Source: JAVMKJ01 sp031732855 (GTDB lineage Bacteria > Pseudomonadota > Gammaproteobacteria > Competibacterales > Competibacteraceae). From it: a stretch of 64,000 nt of DNA. Under the pieces are notes generated by a model. The model saw nothing but the letters and a program-made list of their open reading frames with translations, was not told the DNA's origin and searched no databases. The translations under genes and the position numbers were made by a program. Positions 16,678-25,704 of this stretch are shown here, piece by piece (position 1 is the stretch's first letter; each line of letters opens with the position of its first letter). The stretch covers positions 1-64,000 of the forward strand of contig JAVMKJ010000142.1 in assembly GCA_031732855.1 (NCBI GenBank), read 5' to 3'.

Positions 16678-16842
16678 TTAAATCTCCACCATTTCGAAAT
16701 CGTCCTTGGTGGCGCCGCACTCGGGACAGGTCCAAGTCGGCGGCACGTCCTCCCAGCGGGTGCCAGGCGGAATGCCGTCGTCCGGCCAACCTTTCTCCTC
16801 GTCATAAATAAATCCACAAATCAGACACATATATCTATTCAT
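16678..16842 (-). CDS. rubA: Rubredoxin
   Basis: A 54-residue protein read from an ATG at 16842, too short to be obvious in a long-frame scan. It starts MNRYMCLICGFIYDEEKGWP and has the two CxxC knuckles, CLIC (residues 6-9) and CPEC (39-42), with PDDGIPPGTRWEDVPPTW between them, the complete rubredoxin fold for one Fe(Cys)4 centre. It is a small cytoplasmic electron carrier. It is divergent from thiD and just upstream of the macro-domain gene. Rubredoxin next to thi/hem genes is a common gammaproteobacterial neighbourhood. Confidence 0.93.
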   Translation of the reverse strand: MNRYMCLICGFIYDEEKGWPDDGIPPGTRWEDVPPTWTCPECGATKDDFEMVEI

Positions 16843-17053
16843 TATTTCGTTCCAGCCTTCCGTTTGTGATTATCGCGCGGCGGCAATTGTCCCATGCCAG
16901 CACATCACGAAAAACCCTGAGCACTTGTTAGAATTCCATTCCCGAACGGCATGGCAGCCCCCCGCTCCTCATCCCGGACTGCCGCGAGCATCGATTCATT
17001 TTCCCTGATAACCTTTCACCTCGCATCTTTTCATCTCACTCCGGAGCATTGGC

Positions 17054-17893
17054 TTGACTTCTTCCGTTTCACTCACGCCTCCCGTGGTCATGATCCTGGC
17101 CGGCAACGATCCCAGCGGCGGGGCCGGTATCCCGGCCGACATCGAAACCCTGATCAGTCTGGGCTGTCACCCCGCGCCCGTCCTCACCGCCCTGACCGTG
17201 CAGGATACCCACAATGTTCAAATGCTGCTGCCGGTCGCCCCGGATCAGGTGCTGGCCCAAGCCCGGGCGGTACTGGAGGACATGCCGGTGACAGCCTTCA
17301 AGATCGGCGTGATCGGCAGCGTCGAAAACGCCGTCGCCCTGCGCGCGTTGTTCGCCGCCTATCCCGGTATCCCGGTGGTACTCGACCCGGTGCTGGCGGC
17401 GGGCGGCGGAACCGAACTGGCCAACGCGGCGCTGACGGAGGCTATCCAGAGCCTGCTGCTGCCGCTGACCACCGTGCTGACGCCCAACAGCGTCGAGGCC
17501 CGCCGGCTGGCGCCGGAAGCGGACACCCTGGCGGCCTGCGCCATGGCCCTGTTGGCGCGCGGTTGCCGGTACGTGCTGATCACCGGCGGGCACGAATCCG
17601 AACCGCCGGACGAGGTCGTCAATACCCTTTACGGCAACAACCGATTGCTGGAAACCTGGCGCTGGCCACGGCTGCCAGACCGCTACCACGGCTCCGGCTG
17701 TACCCTGGCATCCGCCATCGCCGCCCTGCTCGCCCAAGGCCAGGTGCCTCATTCGGAACCATCGATCCATTCCGCCATCCACCGCGCCCAGCACTACACC
17801 TGGCGGTCCCTGCGGGCCGGATATCGGAGCGGCGGCGGACAACTGCTTCCCAACCGGTTGTTCTGGGCCGACGCATGCCGAGATCAATCATGA
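17054..17893 (+). CDS. thiD: Hydroxymethylpyrimidine (phosphate) kinase
   Basis: A 279-residue ribokinase-fold enzyme of thiamine synthesis that phosphorylates HMP and HMP-P. Visible: ILAGNDPSGGAGIPADIETL near the N-terminus, ALTVQDTHNV, TAFKIGVIGS, VVLDPVLAAGGG, LTPNSVEARRL and the anion hole DRYHGSGCTLASAIAA. The usual S in GAG-I-QAD is replaced around IPAD. A TTG start at 17054 preceded by CGGAG is used. It overlaps thiE by ATGA. Confidence 0.88.
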   Translation: MTSSVSLTPPVVMILAGNDPSGGAGIPADIETLISLGCHPAPVLTALTVQDTHNVQMLLPVAPDQVLAQARAVLEDMPVTAFKIGVIGSVENAVALRALFAAYPGIPVVLDPVLAAGGGTELANAALTEAIQSLLLPLTTVLTPNSVEARRLAPEADTLAACAMALLARGCRYVLITGGHESEPPDEVVNTLYGNNRLLETWRWPRLPDRYHGSGCTLASAIAALLAQGQVPHSEPSIHSAIHRAQHYTWRSLRAGYRSGGGQLLPNRLFWADACRDQS

Positions 17894-18516
17894 ACCCAGC
17901 CTCCCTCAAAGGACTGTACGCGATCACCGATCCCCTGCTCCTTGCCGACGACCGGCTGACCGTCGCGGTCGAACAGGCCCTTCTGGGCGGCGCCCGTCTG
18001 ATTCAGTATCGCGACAAGAGCCCCCATGCCGCGCGGAGATTGGCGCAGGCCGGGGCTTTGAACGAACTGTGCCGGCGCCAAAATGTACCCCTGATCGTCA
18101 ACGACGACGTGGAACTGGCCGCCCGAGTCGGCGCGGCGGGCGTGCATGTCGGCAAGGATGACCCGGCGTTCGCCCACGCCCGCGCCCGGCTGGGTGGGAA
18201 CGCCATCATCGGGGTGTCCTGTTACGACCGGCTGGACCTAGCCTTGGAAGCAGCGCGGGCTGGGGCCGACTACGTCGCGTTTGGCGCCTTTTTCCCATCG
18301 CCGACCAAACCGACCGAGATTCGGGCACCCATCGAGTTGTTGCGGGAAGCACGCGCGGCGTCGAGCGTGCCCATCGTTGCCATCGGCGGCATCACTCCGG
18401 ACAATGGTCCGTTGTTGCTGGAAGCGGGCGCCGATGCGCTGGCGGTGGTCAGCGGAGTGTTCGGCCCGCCCGATATCCAGGCCGCCGCCCGTCGCTATGC
18501 CAAGCTGTTCGCCTGA
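17890..18516 (+). CDS. thiE: Thiamine-phosphate synthase
   Basis: A 208-residue TIM-barrel enzyme joining HMP-PP and the thiazole phosphate to make thiamine phosphate. Motifs: GLYAITDP, RLIQYRDKSPHAARRLAQA, VPLIVNDDVELAARVGAAGVHVGKDD, GVSCY, DYVAFGAFFPSPTKP and PIVAIGGITPDN. The ATG at 17890 overlaps the thiD stop as ATGA. hemL follows after 11 bp, so thiD-thiE-hemL form one operon. Confidence 0.94.
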   Translation: MNPASLKGLYAITDPLLLADDRLTVAVEQALLGGARLIQYRDKSPHAARRLAQAGALNELCRRQNVPLIVNDDVELAARVGAAGVHVGKDDPAFAHARARLGGNAIIGVSCYDRLDLALEAARAGADYVAFGAFFPSPTKPTEIRAPIELLREARAASSVPIVAIGGITPDNGPLLLEAGADALAVVSGVFGPPDIQAAARRYAKLFA

Positions 18517-18527
18517 GGAGGTCCACC

Positions 18528-19805
18528 ATGTCCCGCTCCGCGCAACTCTTCACCGAAGCCCAGCGCTATATTCCCGGCGGCGTCAATTCTCCGGTGCGCG
18601 CCTTTCGCGGCGTCGGCGGCACGCCGATCTTCTTCAGGCGGGGCGAGGGCGCCTGGCTTTACGATGAAGATGATCGACGCTACATCGACTATGTCGGCTC
18701 GTGGGGACCGATGATCGTCGGTCACGCCCATCCGGCGGTGGTTCGGGCGGTGCGGGAGGCCGCCGCCAACGGTCTGAGCTTCGGCGCGCCCACCGCCATC
18801 GAAACCGTCATGGCCCGCAAGATCCGCGAAATGGCTCCATCGATGGAGTTGGTGCGGATGTGCAACTCCGGCACGGAAGCGACCATGAGCGCCATCCGGC
18901 TGGCCCGCGGCTTCACCTCCCGCAACACCATCGTCAAGTTCGAAGGCTGCTACCACGGCCATTCCGACTCGCTGCTGGTCAAGGCCGGCTCCGGGGCGCT
19001 CACCCTGGGCATACCCACTTCGCCCGGCGTGCCGGCGGCGCTGGCTTCCTACACCGTGACCCTGACCTACAACGATTTACCGCAGGCCGGGCAGGTGTTC
19101 GCGCAGATCGGCGAGGAAATCGCCGGCGTCATCGTCGAACCGGTCGCCGGCAACATGAACTGCATCCCGCCCGTACCCGGTTTTCTGGAAGGCTTGCGCG
19201 AGCTGTGCGATCGATACGGCAGCGTGTTGATCTTCGACGAAGTGATGACCGGCTTCCGGGTGGCGCCGGGCGGGGCGCAGGAGTTGTACGGCATCATTCC
19301 GGACCTGACCACCCTCGGCAAGATCATCGGCGGTGGCATGCCGGTTGGGGCTTTTGGCGGCAAGCGGGCGATCATGGAAAAACTGGCGCCGCTCGGCCCG
19401 ATCTATCAGGCCGGCACGCTGTCGGGCAATCCGGTGGCGATGGCGGCCGGGCTGGCGACGCTGGATCTGATTTCCGTCCCCCGCTTTCATGCCGACCTGG
19501 CCGCCAAGACCCAACGTCTGTGCGACGGACTGGTCGCCGCCGCCCGCAAGGCGGGCGTGCCGCTGACGGCCAACGCCGTTGGGGGAATGTTCGGGATTTT
19601 CTTCTCGGCGGAACCGGTCAATACCTATGCCCAGGCGATTGCCTGCGATGTCGACCGGTTCAAGGCGTTCTTCCACGGGATGCTGGCCGAGGGCGTTTAT
19701 CTGGCACCGTCCGCGTTCGAGGCGGGGTTTATGTCTTCGGCGCACGGCGAAGAGGACATCGAAGCCACCATCGCCGCCGCCTGGCGGGTATTCACTCGCA
19801 TCTGA
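18528..19805 (+). CDS. hemL: Glutamate-1-semialdehyde 2,1-aminomutase
   Basis: A 425-residue PLP enzyme that makes 5-aminolevulinate from glutamate-1-semialdehyde in the C5 haem pathway. Features: IPGGVNSPVRAFRGVGG at the N-terminus, CNSGTEATMSAIRLAR, GCYHGHSDSLLVKAGSG, LIFDEVMTGFRVAPGG and the PLP-lysine segment TLGKIIGGGMPVGAFGG. Length is standard. A GAGGAGG ribosome site precedes the ATG. Last gene of the thiD-thiE-hemL unit. Confidence 0.96.
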   Translation: MSRSAQLFTEAQRYIPGGVNSPVRAFRGVGGTPIFFRRGEGAWLYDEDDRRYIDYVGSWGPMIVGHAHPAVVRAVREAAANGLSFGAPTAIETVMARKIREMAPSMELVRMCNSGTEATMSAIRLARGFTSRNTIVKFEGCYHGHSDSLLVKAGSGALTLGIPTSPGVPAALASYTVTLTYNDLPQAGQVFAQIGEEIAGVIVEPVAGNMNCIPPVPGFLEGLRELCDRYGSVLIFDEVMTGFRVAPGGAQELYGIIPDLTTLGKIIGGGMPVGAFGGKRAIMEKLAPLGPIYQAGTLSGNPVAMAAGLATLDLISVPRFHADLAAKTQRLCDGLVAAARKAGVPLTANAVGGMFGIFFSAEPVNTYAQAIACDVDRFKAFFHGMLAEGVYLAPSAFEAGFMSSAHGEEDIEATIAAAWRVFTRI

Positions 19806-19928
19806 TGGGGGAATTTATCCTGCCGAAACCCCCGCGATGAACGGACGGCCAACGGAAGCGCCGCGCCCGCCAGGCAGGGGCGCCACCACACGACTCGTTT
19901 CTTCCTGCCTCCCACCGCTCAAGTAGGG

Positions 19929-19934
19929 TATAAT
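19929..19934 (+). promoter_or_regulatory. Possible -10 box for glyA
   Basis: TATAAT preceded by GTAGGG, 69 bp before the glyA start. No convincing -35 hexamer is seen at 16-18 bp. Confidence 0.35.
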
Positions 19935-20002
19935 TTACTTTTTATGATTTGTCCGCTCCTTACGTCCGAAGCAGCGGGCGCCCGTCTTTGCAGAGGTCGC
20001 GA

Positions 20003-21256
20003 ATGTTCAGTCGAGAAATGCGGATCGCCGGGTTTGACAACGAGTTATGGGCCGCCTTGCAGGGCGAGAAACAGCGTCAGGAAGCCCATATCGAACTGAT
20101 CGCCTCGGAAAACTACGCCAGCCCGCGGGTGCTCGAAGCCCAGGGATCGGTGCTGACCAACAAGTACGCCGAAGGTTATCCGGGCAAACGCTATTACGGT
20201 GGCTGCGAGTTCGTGGACATCGCCGAACAACTGGCCATCGACCGCGCCAGGCAGCTGTTTGAAGCCGACTACGCCAACGTCCAACCGCATTCCGGCTCGC
20301 AGGCCAACGCCGCCGTCTACATGGCGCTGCTGGAGCCGGGCGACGTCGCGCTGGGCATGAGCCTGGCCCACGGCGGCCATCTCACCCACGGCGCCAAGGT
20401 CAACTTTTCCGGCCGGCTGTACCGGGCGGTGCAATACGGCCTGAACGAGGCCACCGGCGAGATCGACTACGACCAGGTGGAACGACTGGCGCTCGAGTGC
20501 AAGCCGAAAATGATCGTCGCCGGCTTCTCGGCCTATTCGCGGGTGGTGAACTGGCAGCGGTTCCGTACGATTGCCGACCGGGTCGGCGCCTACCTGTTTG
20601 TGGACATGGCCCACGTCGCCGGACTGGTCGCGGCCGGTCTCTATCCCAATCCGGTTTCCATCGCCGACGTGGTCACCACGACCACCCACAAGACCCTGCG
20701 CGGCCCGCGTGGCGGCCTGATCCTGGCCCGTTCCAATCCCGAGATCGAGAAGAAGCTGAACTCGCTGGTATTCCCCGGCACTCAGGGCGGCCCGCTGATG
20801 CATGTCATCGCCGCCAAGGCGGTGGCGCTCCTGGAAGCCCTGCAACCCGACTTCATCGAGTATCAGAAGCAGGTGGTCGCCAACGCCCGCGCCATGGCCG
20901 GCGTGTTCGTCGAGCGAGGCTACGATATTGTTTCCGGCGGCACCGACAACCACCTGTTCCTGGTCAGCCTGATTGCCAGAGGTCTCACCGGCAAGGCCGC
21001 CGACGCCGCGCTGGGCCGGGCCTGGATCACGGTCAACAAGAATGCCGTGCCCAACGATCCACAGTCGCCGTTCGTGACCAGCGGGATCCGCATCGGCTCG
21101 CCGGCGATCACCACCCGCGGCTTCAGGGAACGCGAGTGCCGGGAATTGACCGGCTGGATCTGCGACATCCTGGACGATCCGAACGACGAAACAGCGATCG
21201 ACCGGGTACGCGGGCACGTACGGGAACTGTGCGCCCGGTTCCCGGTATACGGCTGA
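20003..21256 (+). CDS. glyA: Serine hydroxymethyltransferase
   Basis: A 417-residue PLP enzyme interconverting serine and glycine with tetrahydrofolate. Motifs: ELIASENYASPRVLEAQGS, LTNKYAEGYPGKRYYGG, NVQPHSGSQAN, the PLP-lysine region TTTTHKTLRGPRGGLI, and TSGIRIGSPAITTRGF. Length matches E. coli GlyA (417). The ATG at 20003 with CAGAGG upstream is chosen; the earlier in-frame start at 19949 would add a non-conserved 18-residue extension. First gene of the glyA-nrdR-rib-nusB series. Confidence 0.96.
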   Translation: MFSREMRIAGFDNELWAALQGEKQRQEAHIELIASENYASPRVLEAQGSVLTNKYAEGYPGKRYYGGCEFVDIAEQLAIDRARQLFEADYANVQPHSGSQANAAVYMALLEPGDVALGMSLAHGGHLTHGAKVNFSGRLYRAVQYGLNEATGEIDYDQVERLALECKPKMIVAGFSAYSRVVNWQRFRTIADRVGAYLFVDMAHVAGLVAAGLYPNPVSIADVVTTTTHKTLRGPRGGLILARSNPEIEKKLNSLVFPGTQGGPLMHVIAAKAVALLEALQPDFIEYQKQVVANARAMAGVFVERGYDIVSGGTDNHLFLVSLIARGLTGKAADAALGRAWITVNKNAVPNDPQSPFVTSGIRIGSPAITTRGFRERECRELTGWICDILDDPNDETAIDRVRGHVRELCARFPVYG

Positions 21257-21283
21257 TTTCCTTCCAGGCACGCGGCGACGACG

Positions 21284-21757
21284 GTGCATTGCCCGTTCTG
21301 CGGCATGTCCGATACGCGGGTGGTCGACTCGCGGCTGTCGGCGGAAGGCGACAAGGTCCGCCGCCGCCGCGAGTGCTCTCGCTGCAACGCCCGCTTCACC
21401 ACCTACGAAGTGGCCGAGCTGCTGATGCCGCCGGTGGTGAAGCGCGATGGCCGCCGCGAACCGTTTCTGGAGGAAAAGCTCCGTACCGGCTTGTTGCGGG
21501 CCCTGGAAAAGCGTCCCATCGCCGCCGGGCGGATCGAGGAAACCATCCTCCGCGTCAAGAACCGCGCCCGAGCCTGCGGCGAGCGCGAACTCAGCAGCCA
21601 GCAGATCGGCGAATGGGTGATGGAAGAACTGCGCAACCTGGACCCGGTCGCCTATGTCCGTTTCGCCTCGGTCTACCGCAGCTTCGAGGACGTGAACGCC
21701 TTCCGCGAGGAAATCGAGCGGCTGCAGAAATCGCCTGGCGCGGCGGATGCCGGGTGA
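21284..21757 (+). CDS. nrdR: NrdR transcriptional regulator
   Basis: A 157-residue repressor of ribonucleotide reductase genes. The zinc ribbon is at the N-terminus (HCPFCG and CSRCNARF, Cys 3/6 and 31/34), followed by TTYE and the ATP-cone domain (VVKRDGRREPFLEEKL). C-terminal YVRFASVYRSFEDVNAF is diagnostic. The GTG start at 21284 is used because conservation begins at the first residue. Its stop overlaps the ribD start. Confidence 0.95.
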   Translation: MHCPFCGMSDTRVVDSRLSAEGDKVRRRRECSRCNARFTTYEVAELLMPPVVKRDGRREPFLEEKLRTGLLRALEKRPIAAGRIEETILRVKNRARACGERELSSQQIGEWVMEELRNLDPVAYVRFASVYRSFEDVNAFREEIERLQKSPGAADAG

Positions 21758-22923
21758 TGTCTTCCGGTCTACCTCTCTTTCCCCGTCCTTCTCCCCTGGA
21801 GGGGAAGGGAAGCGAGTGGCAGGCCGATGACTACCGGAACATGACGCGCGCCCTAGTGCTTGCCCGGCGCGGACTGTACGGCACCGATCCCAACCCCCGG
21901 GTCGGCTGCGTGCTGGTCAGAGAGGGGGCAATCGTCGGCGAGGGCTGGCACGAGCGCGCCGGGGAGCCTCATGCCGAGGCCAATGCCCTGGAGATGGCCG
22001 GCGAACGGGCGCGCGGCGCGACCGCCTACGTGACGCTGGAGCCATGCTGCCATTACGGCCGCACCCCGCCCTGCACCGACGCGCTGTTGCGCGCCGGCAT
22101 CACGCGCATGGTGGCGGCGATGCTCGATCCCAATCCGCGGGTCGCCGGCCGCGGACTGGCGCAACTCCGCGCGGCTGGAATCAGAGTGGAGTGCGGGCTG
22201 CTGGAGGCCGAGGCGCAGGCGCTGAACCCCGGTTTCATCCAACGCATGACCCAAGGGCGGCCCTTCGTTCGCGTCAAGCTGGCGATGAGCCTGGACGGGC
22301 GCACGGCGCTGGCTTCGGGCCAGAGCCAATGGCTGACCGGAGAGGCCGCGCGCCAGGACGTGCAAAGACTGCGGGCGCGCAGTTCGGCGATCCTGACCGG
22401 TATCGGCACGGTGTTGGCCGACGATCCCAGCCTGAACGTTCGCCTGCCGGAAGCCCCGCGCCAACCGTCGCGGGCGATCCTCGACACGGAACTGCGTACG
22501 CCGCCCACCGCCAGGACCCTGCGGCTGCCTGGGTCGGTACTGATTTTTACCGCCGTCGCCGATCCAGCCGTGCAGGCACCCTTGCGGGCGGCGGGCGCGG
22601 AAATCGTGGTTACGCCGCGCGCCGAGCGGAGCTTAGACCCCCGCGCCATCTTGGCGGAACTCGCCCGCCGCGAATGCAATGAAGTTCATGCTGAATGTGG
22701 TTCGACCCTGGCCGGCTCGTTGTTGCAGGCGGGTTTGATGGATGAATTGGTGGTTTACCTCGCTCCAATGCTGCTGGGCAACCGGGCGCGCGGGCTGTTC
22801 CAGTTGCCGGAATTGACGCAGATGCGCGAGCGGCTGGAGTTGGAGATTCTGGAAACGCGGGCGGTGGGGCGGGATTGGCGACTGACGTTGCGGCCGCGGC
22901 AACCTTGCCAGCCGCCATCCTGA
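21757..22923 (+). CDS. ribD: Riboflavin biosynthesis deaminase/reductase RibD
   Basis: A 388-residue bifunctional enzyme: N-terminal deaminase (zinc motifs HAEANAL and PCCHYGRTPPC, with TDPNPRVGCVLV) and C-terminal reductase (RVKLAMSLDGRTA, SQWLTGEAARQDVQRLRA, HAECGSTLAGSLL). It deaminates and then reduces the pyrimidine intermediate from GTP. The ATG at 21757 overlaps the nrdR stop (TGATG). The first about 25 residues, including SPLEGKGSE, are not part of the usual fold and are encoded by a palindromic GC-rich sequence (see 21787-21810); the conserved part begins near ADDYRNM. Confidence 0.93.
   Translation: MSSGLPLFPRPSPLEGKGSEWQADDYRNMTRALVLARRGLYGTDPNPRVGCVLVREGAIVGEGWHERAGEPHAEANALEMAGERARGATAYVTLEPCCHYGRTPPCTDALLRAGITRMVAAMLDPNPRVAGRGLAQLRAAGIRVECGLLEAEAQALNPGFIQRMTQGRPFVRVKLAMSLDGRTALASGQSQWLTGEAARQDVQRLRARSSAILTGIGTVLADDPSLNVRLPEAPRQPSRAILDTELRTPPTARTLRLPGSVLIFTAVADPAVQAPLRAAGAEIVVTPRAERSLDPRAILAELARRECNEVHAECGSTLAGSLLQAGLMDELVVYLAPMLLGNRARGLFQLPELTQMRERLELEILETRAVGRDWRLTLRPRQPCQPPS
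21787..21810. repeat. Imperfect GC-rich palindrome inside ribD 5' end
   Basis: CCTTCTCCCC-TGGA-GGGGAAGGG, a hairpin with a bulged T. It encodes the SPLEGKG peptide in RibD and resembles the palindromes at 28118, 37990 and 54927. Confidence 0.5.
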
Positions 22924-22971
22924 AATCGCGCGCTAGCGAGGCTTTCACGGCCCGAACGGGATAAAGACATC

Positions 22972-23628
22972 ATGTTCACCGGCATCATCACCGCGGTCGG
23001 AACCATTACCACCCTCCAGCCGCGCGGCGGCGATGTCCGCCTGCGCGTTGCCCCGGGCAAGCTGGACCTGAGCGACGTGCAACTGGGCGACAGTATCGCC
23101 GTCAGCGGCGTCTGCCTGACCGCCGTCGAACTGCCCGGCGACGGCTTCTGGGCCGACGCCTCGCGCGAAACGCTGGAACGCACCATCCTCGGCGACGCCA
23201 CACCTGGCATGAAAGTCAACCTGGAGAAGGCGTTGACCCCAACCGCCCGCCTCGGCGGCCACCTGGTCAGCGGCCATGTGGACGGCATCGGCACGGTCGC
23301 CGAATGGCGACCGGACGGCCGTTCCTGGCGGCTGCGCATCCAGACTCCCGACGCCCTGGCCCGCTACATCGCCGAGAAAGGTTCCATCTGCGTGGACGGG
23401 GTCAGCCTGACCGTCAACCGCGTGGATGGCGCCGCCTTCGAACTCAATATCGTCCCGCACACTCTGGCTGAAACTACCCTGGTCGACTGCAAGGTCGGCC
23501 GGCGGGTCAATCTGGAGGTCGACTTGATCGCCCGCTATCTGGAGCGGCTGCTGCTGGGCGACCGCGCCGCCCAACCCGGCGGGGGGCTCACCGAAGCGCT
23601 ACTGCGCGAACACGGGTTCTGGAAATAG
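22972..23628 (+). CDS. ribE: Riboflavin synthase
   Basis: A 218-residue riboflavin synthase (alpha-subunit type; called ribC in E. coli) with two homologous lumazine-binding halves. Start MFTGIITAVGTI is diagnostic, as are SIAVSGVCLTAVE, SRETLERT, GGHLVSGHVDGIG in the first half and ICVDGVSLTVNRVD and PHTLAETTL in the second. It dismutates two lumazines to riboflavin. It precedes ribBA by 2 bp. Confidence 0.95.
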   Translation: MFTGIITAVGTITTLQPRGGDVRLRVAPGKLDLSDVQLGDSIAVSGVCLTAVELPGDGFWADASRETLERTILGDATPGMKVNLEKALTPTARLGGHLVSGHVDGIGTVAEWRPDGRSWRLRIQTPDALARYIAEKGSICVDGVSLTVNRVDGAAFELNIVPHTLAETTLVDCKVGRRVNLEVDLIARYLERLLLGDRAAQPGGGLTEALLREHGFWK

Positions 23629-23630
23629 CC

Positions 23631-24734
23631 ATGGCACTGAACCGCATCGATGAAATCCTCGCCGACCTCCGACAGGGCCGGATGGTCATCATCATGGACG
23701 ACGAGGACCGGGAAAACGAAGGCGACCTGCTGATGGCCGCCTCGCTCGTCCGCCCGGAGGACATCAACTTCATGGCCCGCTACGGGCGCGGCCTGATCTG
23801 CCTGACCCTCACTCGCGAACGCTGCCAGCAGTTGCGTCTGCCGCTGATGGTGCAGGACAACGCCACCCCCTACTCCACCAACTTCACCGTCTCCATCGAA
23901 GCCGCCCAAGGCGTCACCACCGGCATTTCCGCCTACGACCGCGCCCACACCATCCGTACCGCCGTCCGGCCCGACGCCCGCCCCGAGGATCTGGTACAGC
24001 CCGGCCACATCTTCCCGCTGATGGCCCAACCCGGCGGCGTGCTGACCCGCGCCGGCCACACCGAGGCCGGCTGCGACCTGACCCGACTGGCCGGTCTGGA
24101 GCCAGCGGCGGTCATCGTTGAAATTCTCAACGAGGATGGCGGCATGGCGCGGCGGCCCGATCTGGAATCGTTCGCCGAACGGCACGACGTCAAGATCGGC
24201 ACCATCGCCGACTTGATCCGCTACCGGATGCAGAACGAAAAAACCGTCGAACGGGTCGCCGATGCCCGAATGACCACCGAATTCGGCCCGTTCCGGGTCC
24301 TGACCTATCAGGATGTGGTCAGCCGGCAGGTCCATTTCGCCCTGGTCAAGGGCGAGATCCATTCCCACGAAACGGTGCTGGTGCGGGTTCACGTCCAGCA
24401 CCTGCTGAGCGACCTGCTGACCCTCCAACTCCCCGACAGCGGCTGGCCGCTGCGCGACGCCCTGCGGCGGGTATCGCGGGAACCGGCCGGAGTGTTGGTT
24501 TTCCTGAGCCGCCCAGAGGAATCCACGGCGCTGATCCGGCGAATGCGCGGCTACCAATTCGGCTCCAGCGAAGCGCCCCGCCCTACCGACACGTCCACCG
24601 AACTTCGCACCTACGGCAACGGCGCCCAGATCCTGCTCGACATCGGCGTGCGGCGGATGCGGGTGCTGGGCGCGCCGAAACGCCTCACCGGTCTGTCCGG
24701 CTTCAATCTGGAAGTTGTGGAATACGTTTCCTGA
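23631..24734 (+). CDS. ribBA: RibBA: DHBP synthase with degenerate GTP cyclohydrolase II domain
   Basis: A 367-residue protein. The N-terminal about 205 residues are a full DHBP synthase (MDDEDRENEGDL metal/substrate loop, STNFTVSIEA, GISAYDRAHTI, QPGHIFPL, RAGHTEAGCDL). The C-terminal domain aligns with GTP cyclohydrolase II but lacks its zinc-binding GSLRCDCG cysteines; the equivalent stretch reads VHVQHLLSDLLTL. It therefore supplies the butanone phosphate branch, while GTP cyclohydrolase activity must come from another gene. This degenerate form is common in proteobacteria. Spaced 2 bp after ribE. Confidence 0.92.
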   Translation: MALNRIDEILADLRQGRMVIIMDDEDRENEGDLLMAASLVRPEDINFMARYGRGLICLTLTRERCQQLRLPLMVQDNATPYSTNFTVSIEAAQGVTTGISAYDRAHTIRTAVRPDARPEDLVQPGHIFPLMAQPGGVLTRAGHTEAGCDLTRLAGLEPAAVIVEILNEDGGMARRPDLESFAERHDVKIGTIADLIRYRMQNEKTVERVADARMTTEFGPFRVLTYQDVVSRQVHFALVKGEIHSHETVLVRVHVQHLLSDLLTLQLPDSGWPLRDALRRVSREPAGVLVFLSRPEESTALIRRMRGYQFGSSEAPRPTDTSTELRTYGNGAQILLDIGVRRMRVLGAPKRLTGLSGFNLEVVEYVS

Positions 24735-24768
24735 ACATCATTCCTTATCCCATCCCTACGGAACTCCC

Positions 24769-25248
24769 ATGCACCCGATCACCACCATCGAAGGCGATTT
24801 CACTCCGCCGCAGAACGCCCGCTTCGCCTTGGTCGCGGCGCGGTTCAACAGCTTCATCGTGCAGAACCTCGTCGACGGCGCGGTGGATGCCCTGCGCCGC
24901 CACGGCGTCCCCGAAGCCAGCATCGATCTGATCTGGACGCCGGGTTCCTTCGAACTCCCACTGGCTGCCCAGCGACTGGCCGCCAGCGAGCGCTACGAAG
25001 GCATCGTCGCCCTCGGCGCCGTGATCCGCGGCGGCACCCCGCATTTCGAATACGTCGCCGGCGAGTGCGTCAAGGGACTGGCGAGCGTAGCCCTGGAATA
25101 CGATATCCCGGTCGGTTTCGGCGTGCTGACCGTGGATACCATCGAGCAGGCGGTGGAAAGAGCCGGAACCAAGGCCGGCAACAAGGGCGCCGAGGCGGCC
25201 ATGTCGGTTCTGGAGATGGTCAGCCTGTTGCAGCGGCTGGAAGCGTGA
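24769..25248 (+). CDS. ribH: 6,7-dimethyl-8-ribityllumazine synthase
   Basis: A 159-residue lumazine synthase, which condenses the two riboflavin precursors and forms icosahedral or pentameric assemblies. Motifs: RFALVAARFNSFIVQNLVDGA, TPGSFELPLAAQRLA, GAVIRGGTPHFEYVAGE, PVGFGVLTVDTIEQAVERAGTK and GNKGAEAAMSVLEM. The ATG at 24769 is used. It lies between ribBA and nusB, the standard proteobacterial order. Confidence 0.96.
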   Translation: MHPITTIEGDFTPPQNARFALVAARFNSFIVQNLVDGAVDALRRHGVPEASIDLIWTPGSFELPLAAQRLAASERYEGIVALGAVIRGGTPHFEYVAGECVKGLASVALEYDIPVGFGVLTVDTIEQAVERAGTKAGNKGAEAAMSVLEMVSLLQRLEA

Positions 25249-25251
25249 GTC

Positions 25252-25704
25252 GTGAGCGGTCCGATTCGCAAGAACCTGCCTGGAAAGCGAAGCTGGGCGC
25301 GACGTTGCGCCGTCCAGGCGCTTTACGAATGGCAGATGACCGGCCAGGAACCCGGCCTGATCGCGGCGCGATTCCTGGCGGATCAGGATTTGGGCAAGGC
25401 CGATCCCGCCTATTTCCAGGAACTGGTTCATCAGGTTCCGGCGCGGGCGACGGAGATCGACGCCGCTCTGAACCCGTTTCTGGACCGGCCCCTGGCGCAG
25501 GTGGACCCGGTGGAGCGCGCCATCCTGCTGGTCGGTGGCTACGAATTGATCCAGCGTCCGGACATCGCCTACCGGATCGTGATCAACGAGGCGGTGGAGC
25601 TGGCCAAGGTGTTCGGCGCCGAACAGGGACACCGCTTCGTCAACGGCGTGCTCGACAAGCTGGCCCGCGCCGCGCGGCCGGTCGAGTTCGCCGTGCCACC
25701 CTGA
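25252..25704 (+). CDS. nusB: Transcription antitermination factor NusB
   Basis: A 150-residue all-helical RNA-binding protein that acts with NusE/S10 in rRNA antitermination. Visible family segments are RRCAVQALYEWQMTG, VDPVERAILLVGGYEL, IAYRIVINEAVELAKVFG and HRFVNGVLDKLAR. The GTG start lies 3 bp after ribH. It ends within a 32-bp sequence that is repeated 73 bp downstream. Confidence 0.95.
   Translation: MSGPIRKNLPGKRSWARRCAVQALYEWQMTGQEPGLIAARFLADQDLGKADPAYFQELVHQVPARATEIDAALNPFLDRPLAQVDPVERAILLVGGYELIQRPDIAYRIVINEAVELAKVFGAEQGHRFVNGVLDKLARAARPVEFAVPP

Noticed and set aside
19949..20002. Upstream start for glyA
   Set aside because: Would add 18 non-conserved residues; the ATG at 20003 has a ribosome site and matches family length.
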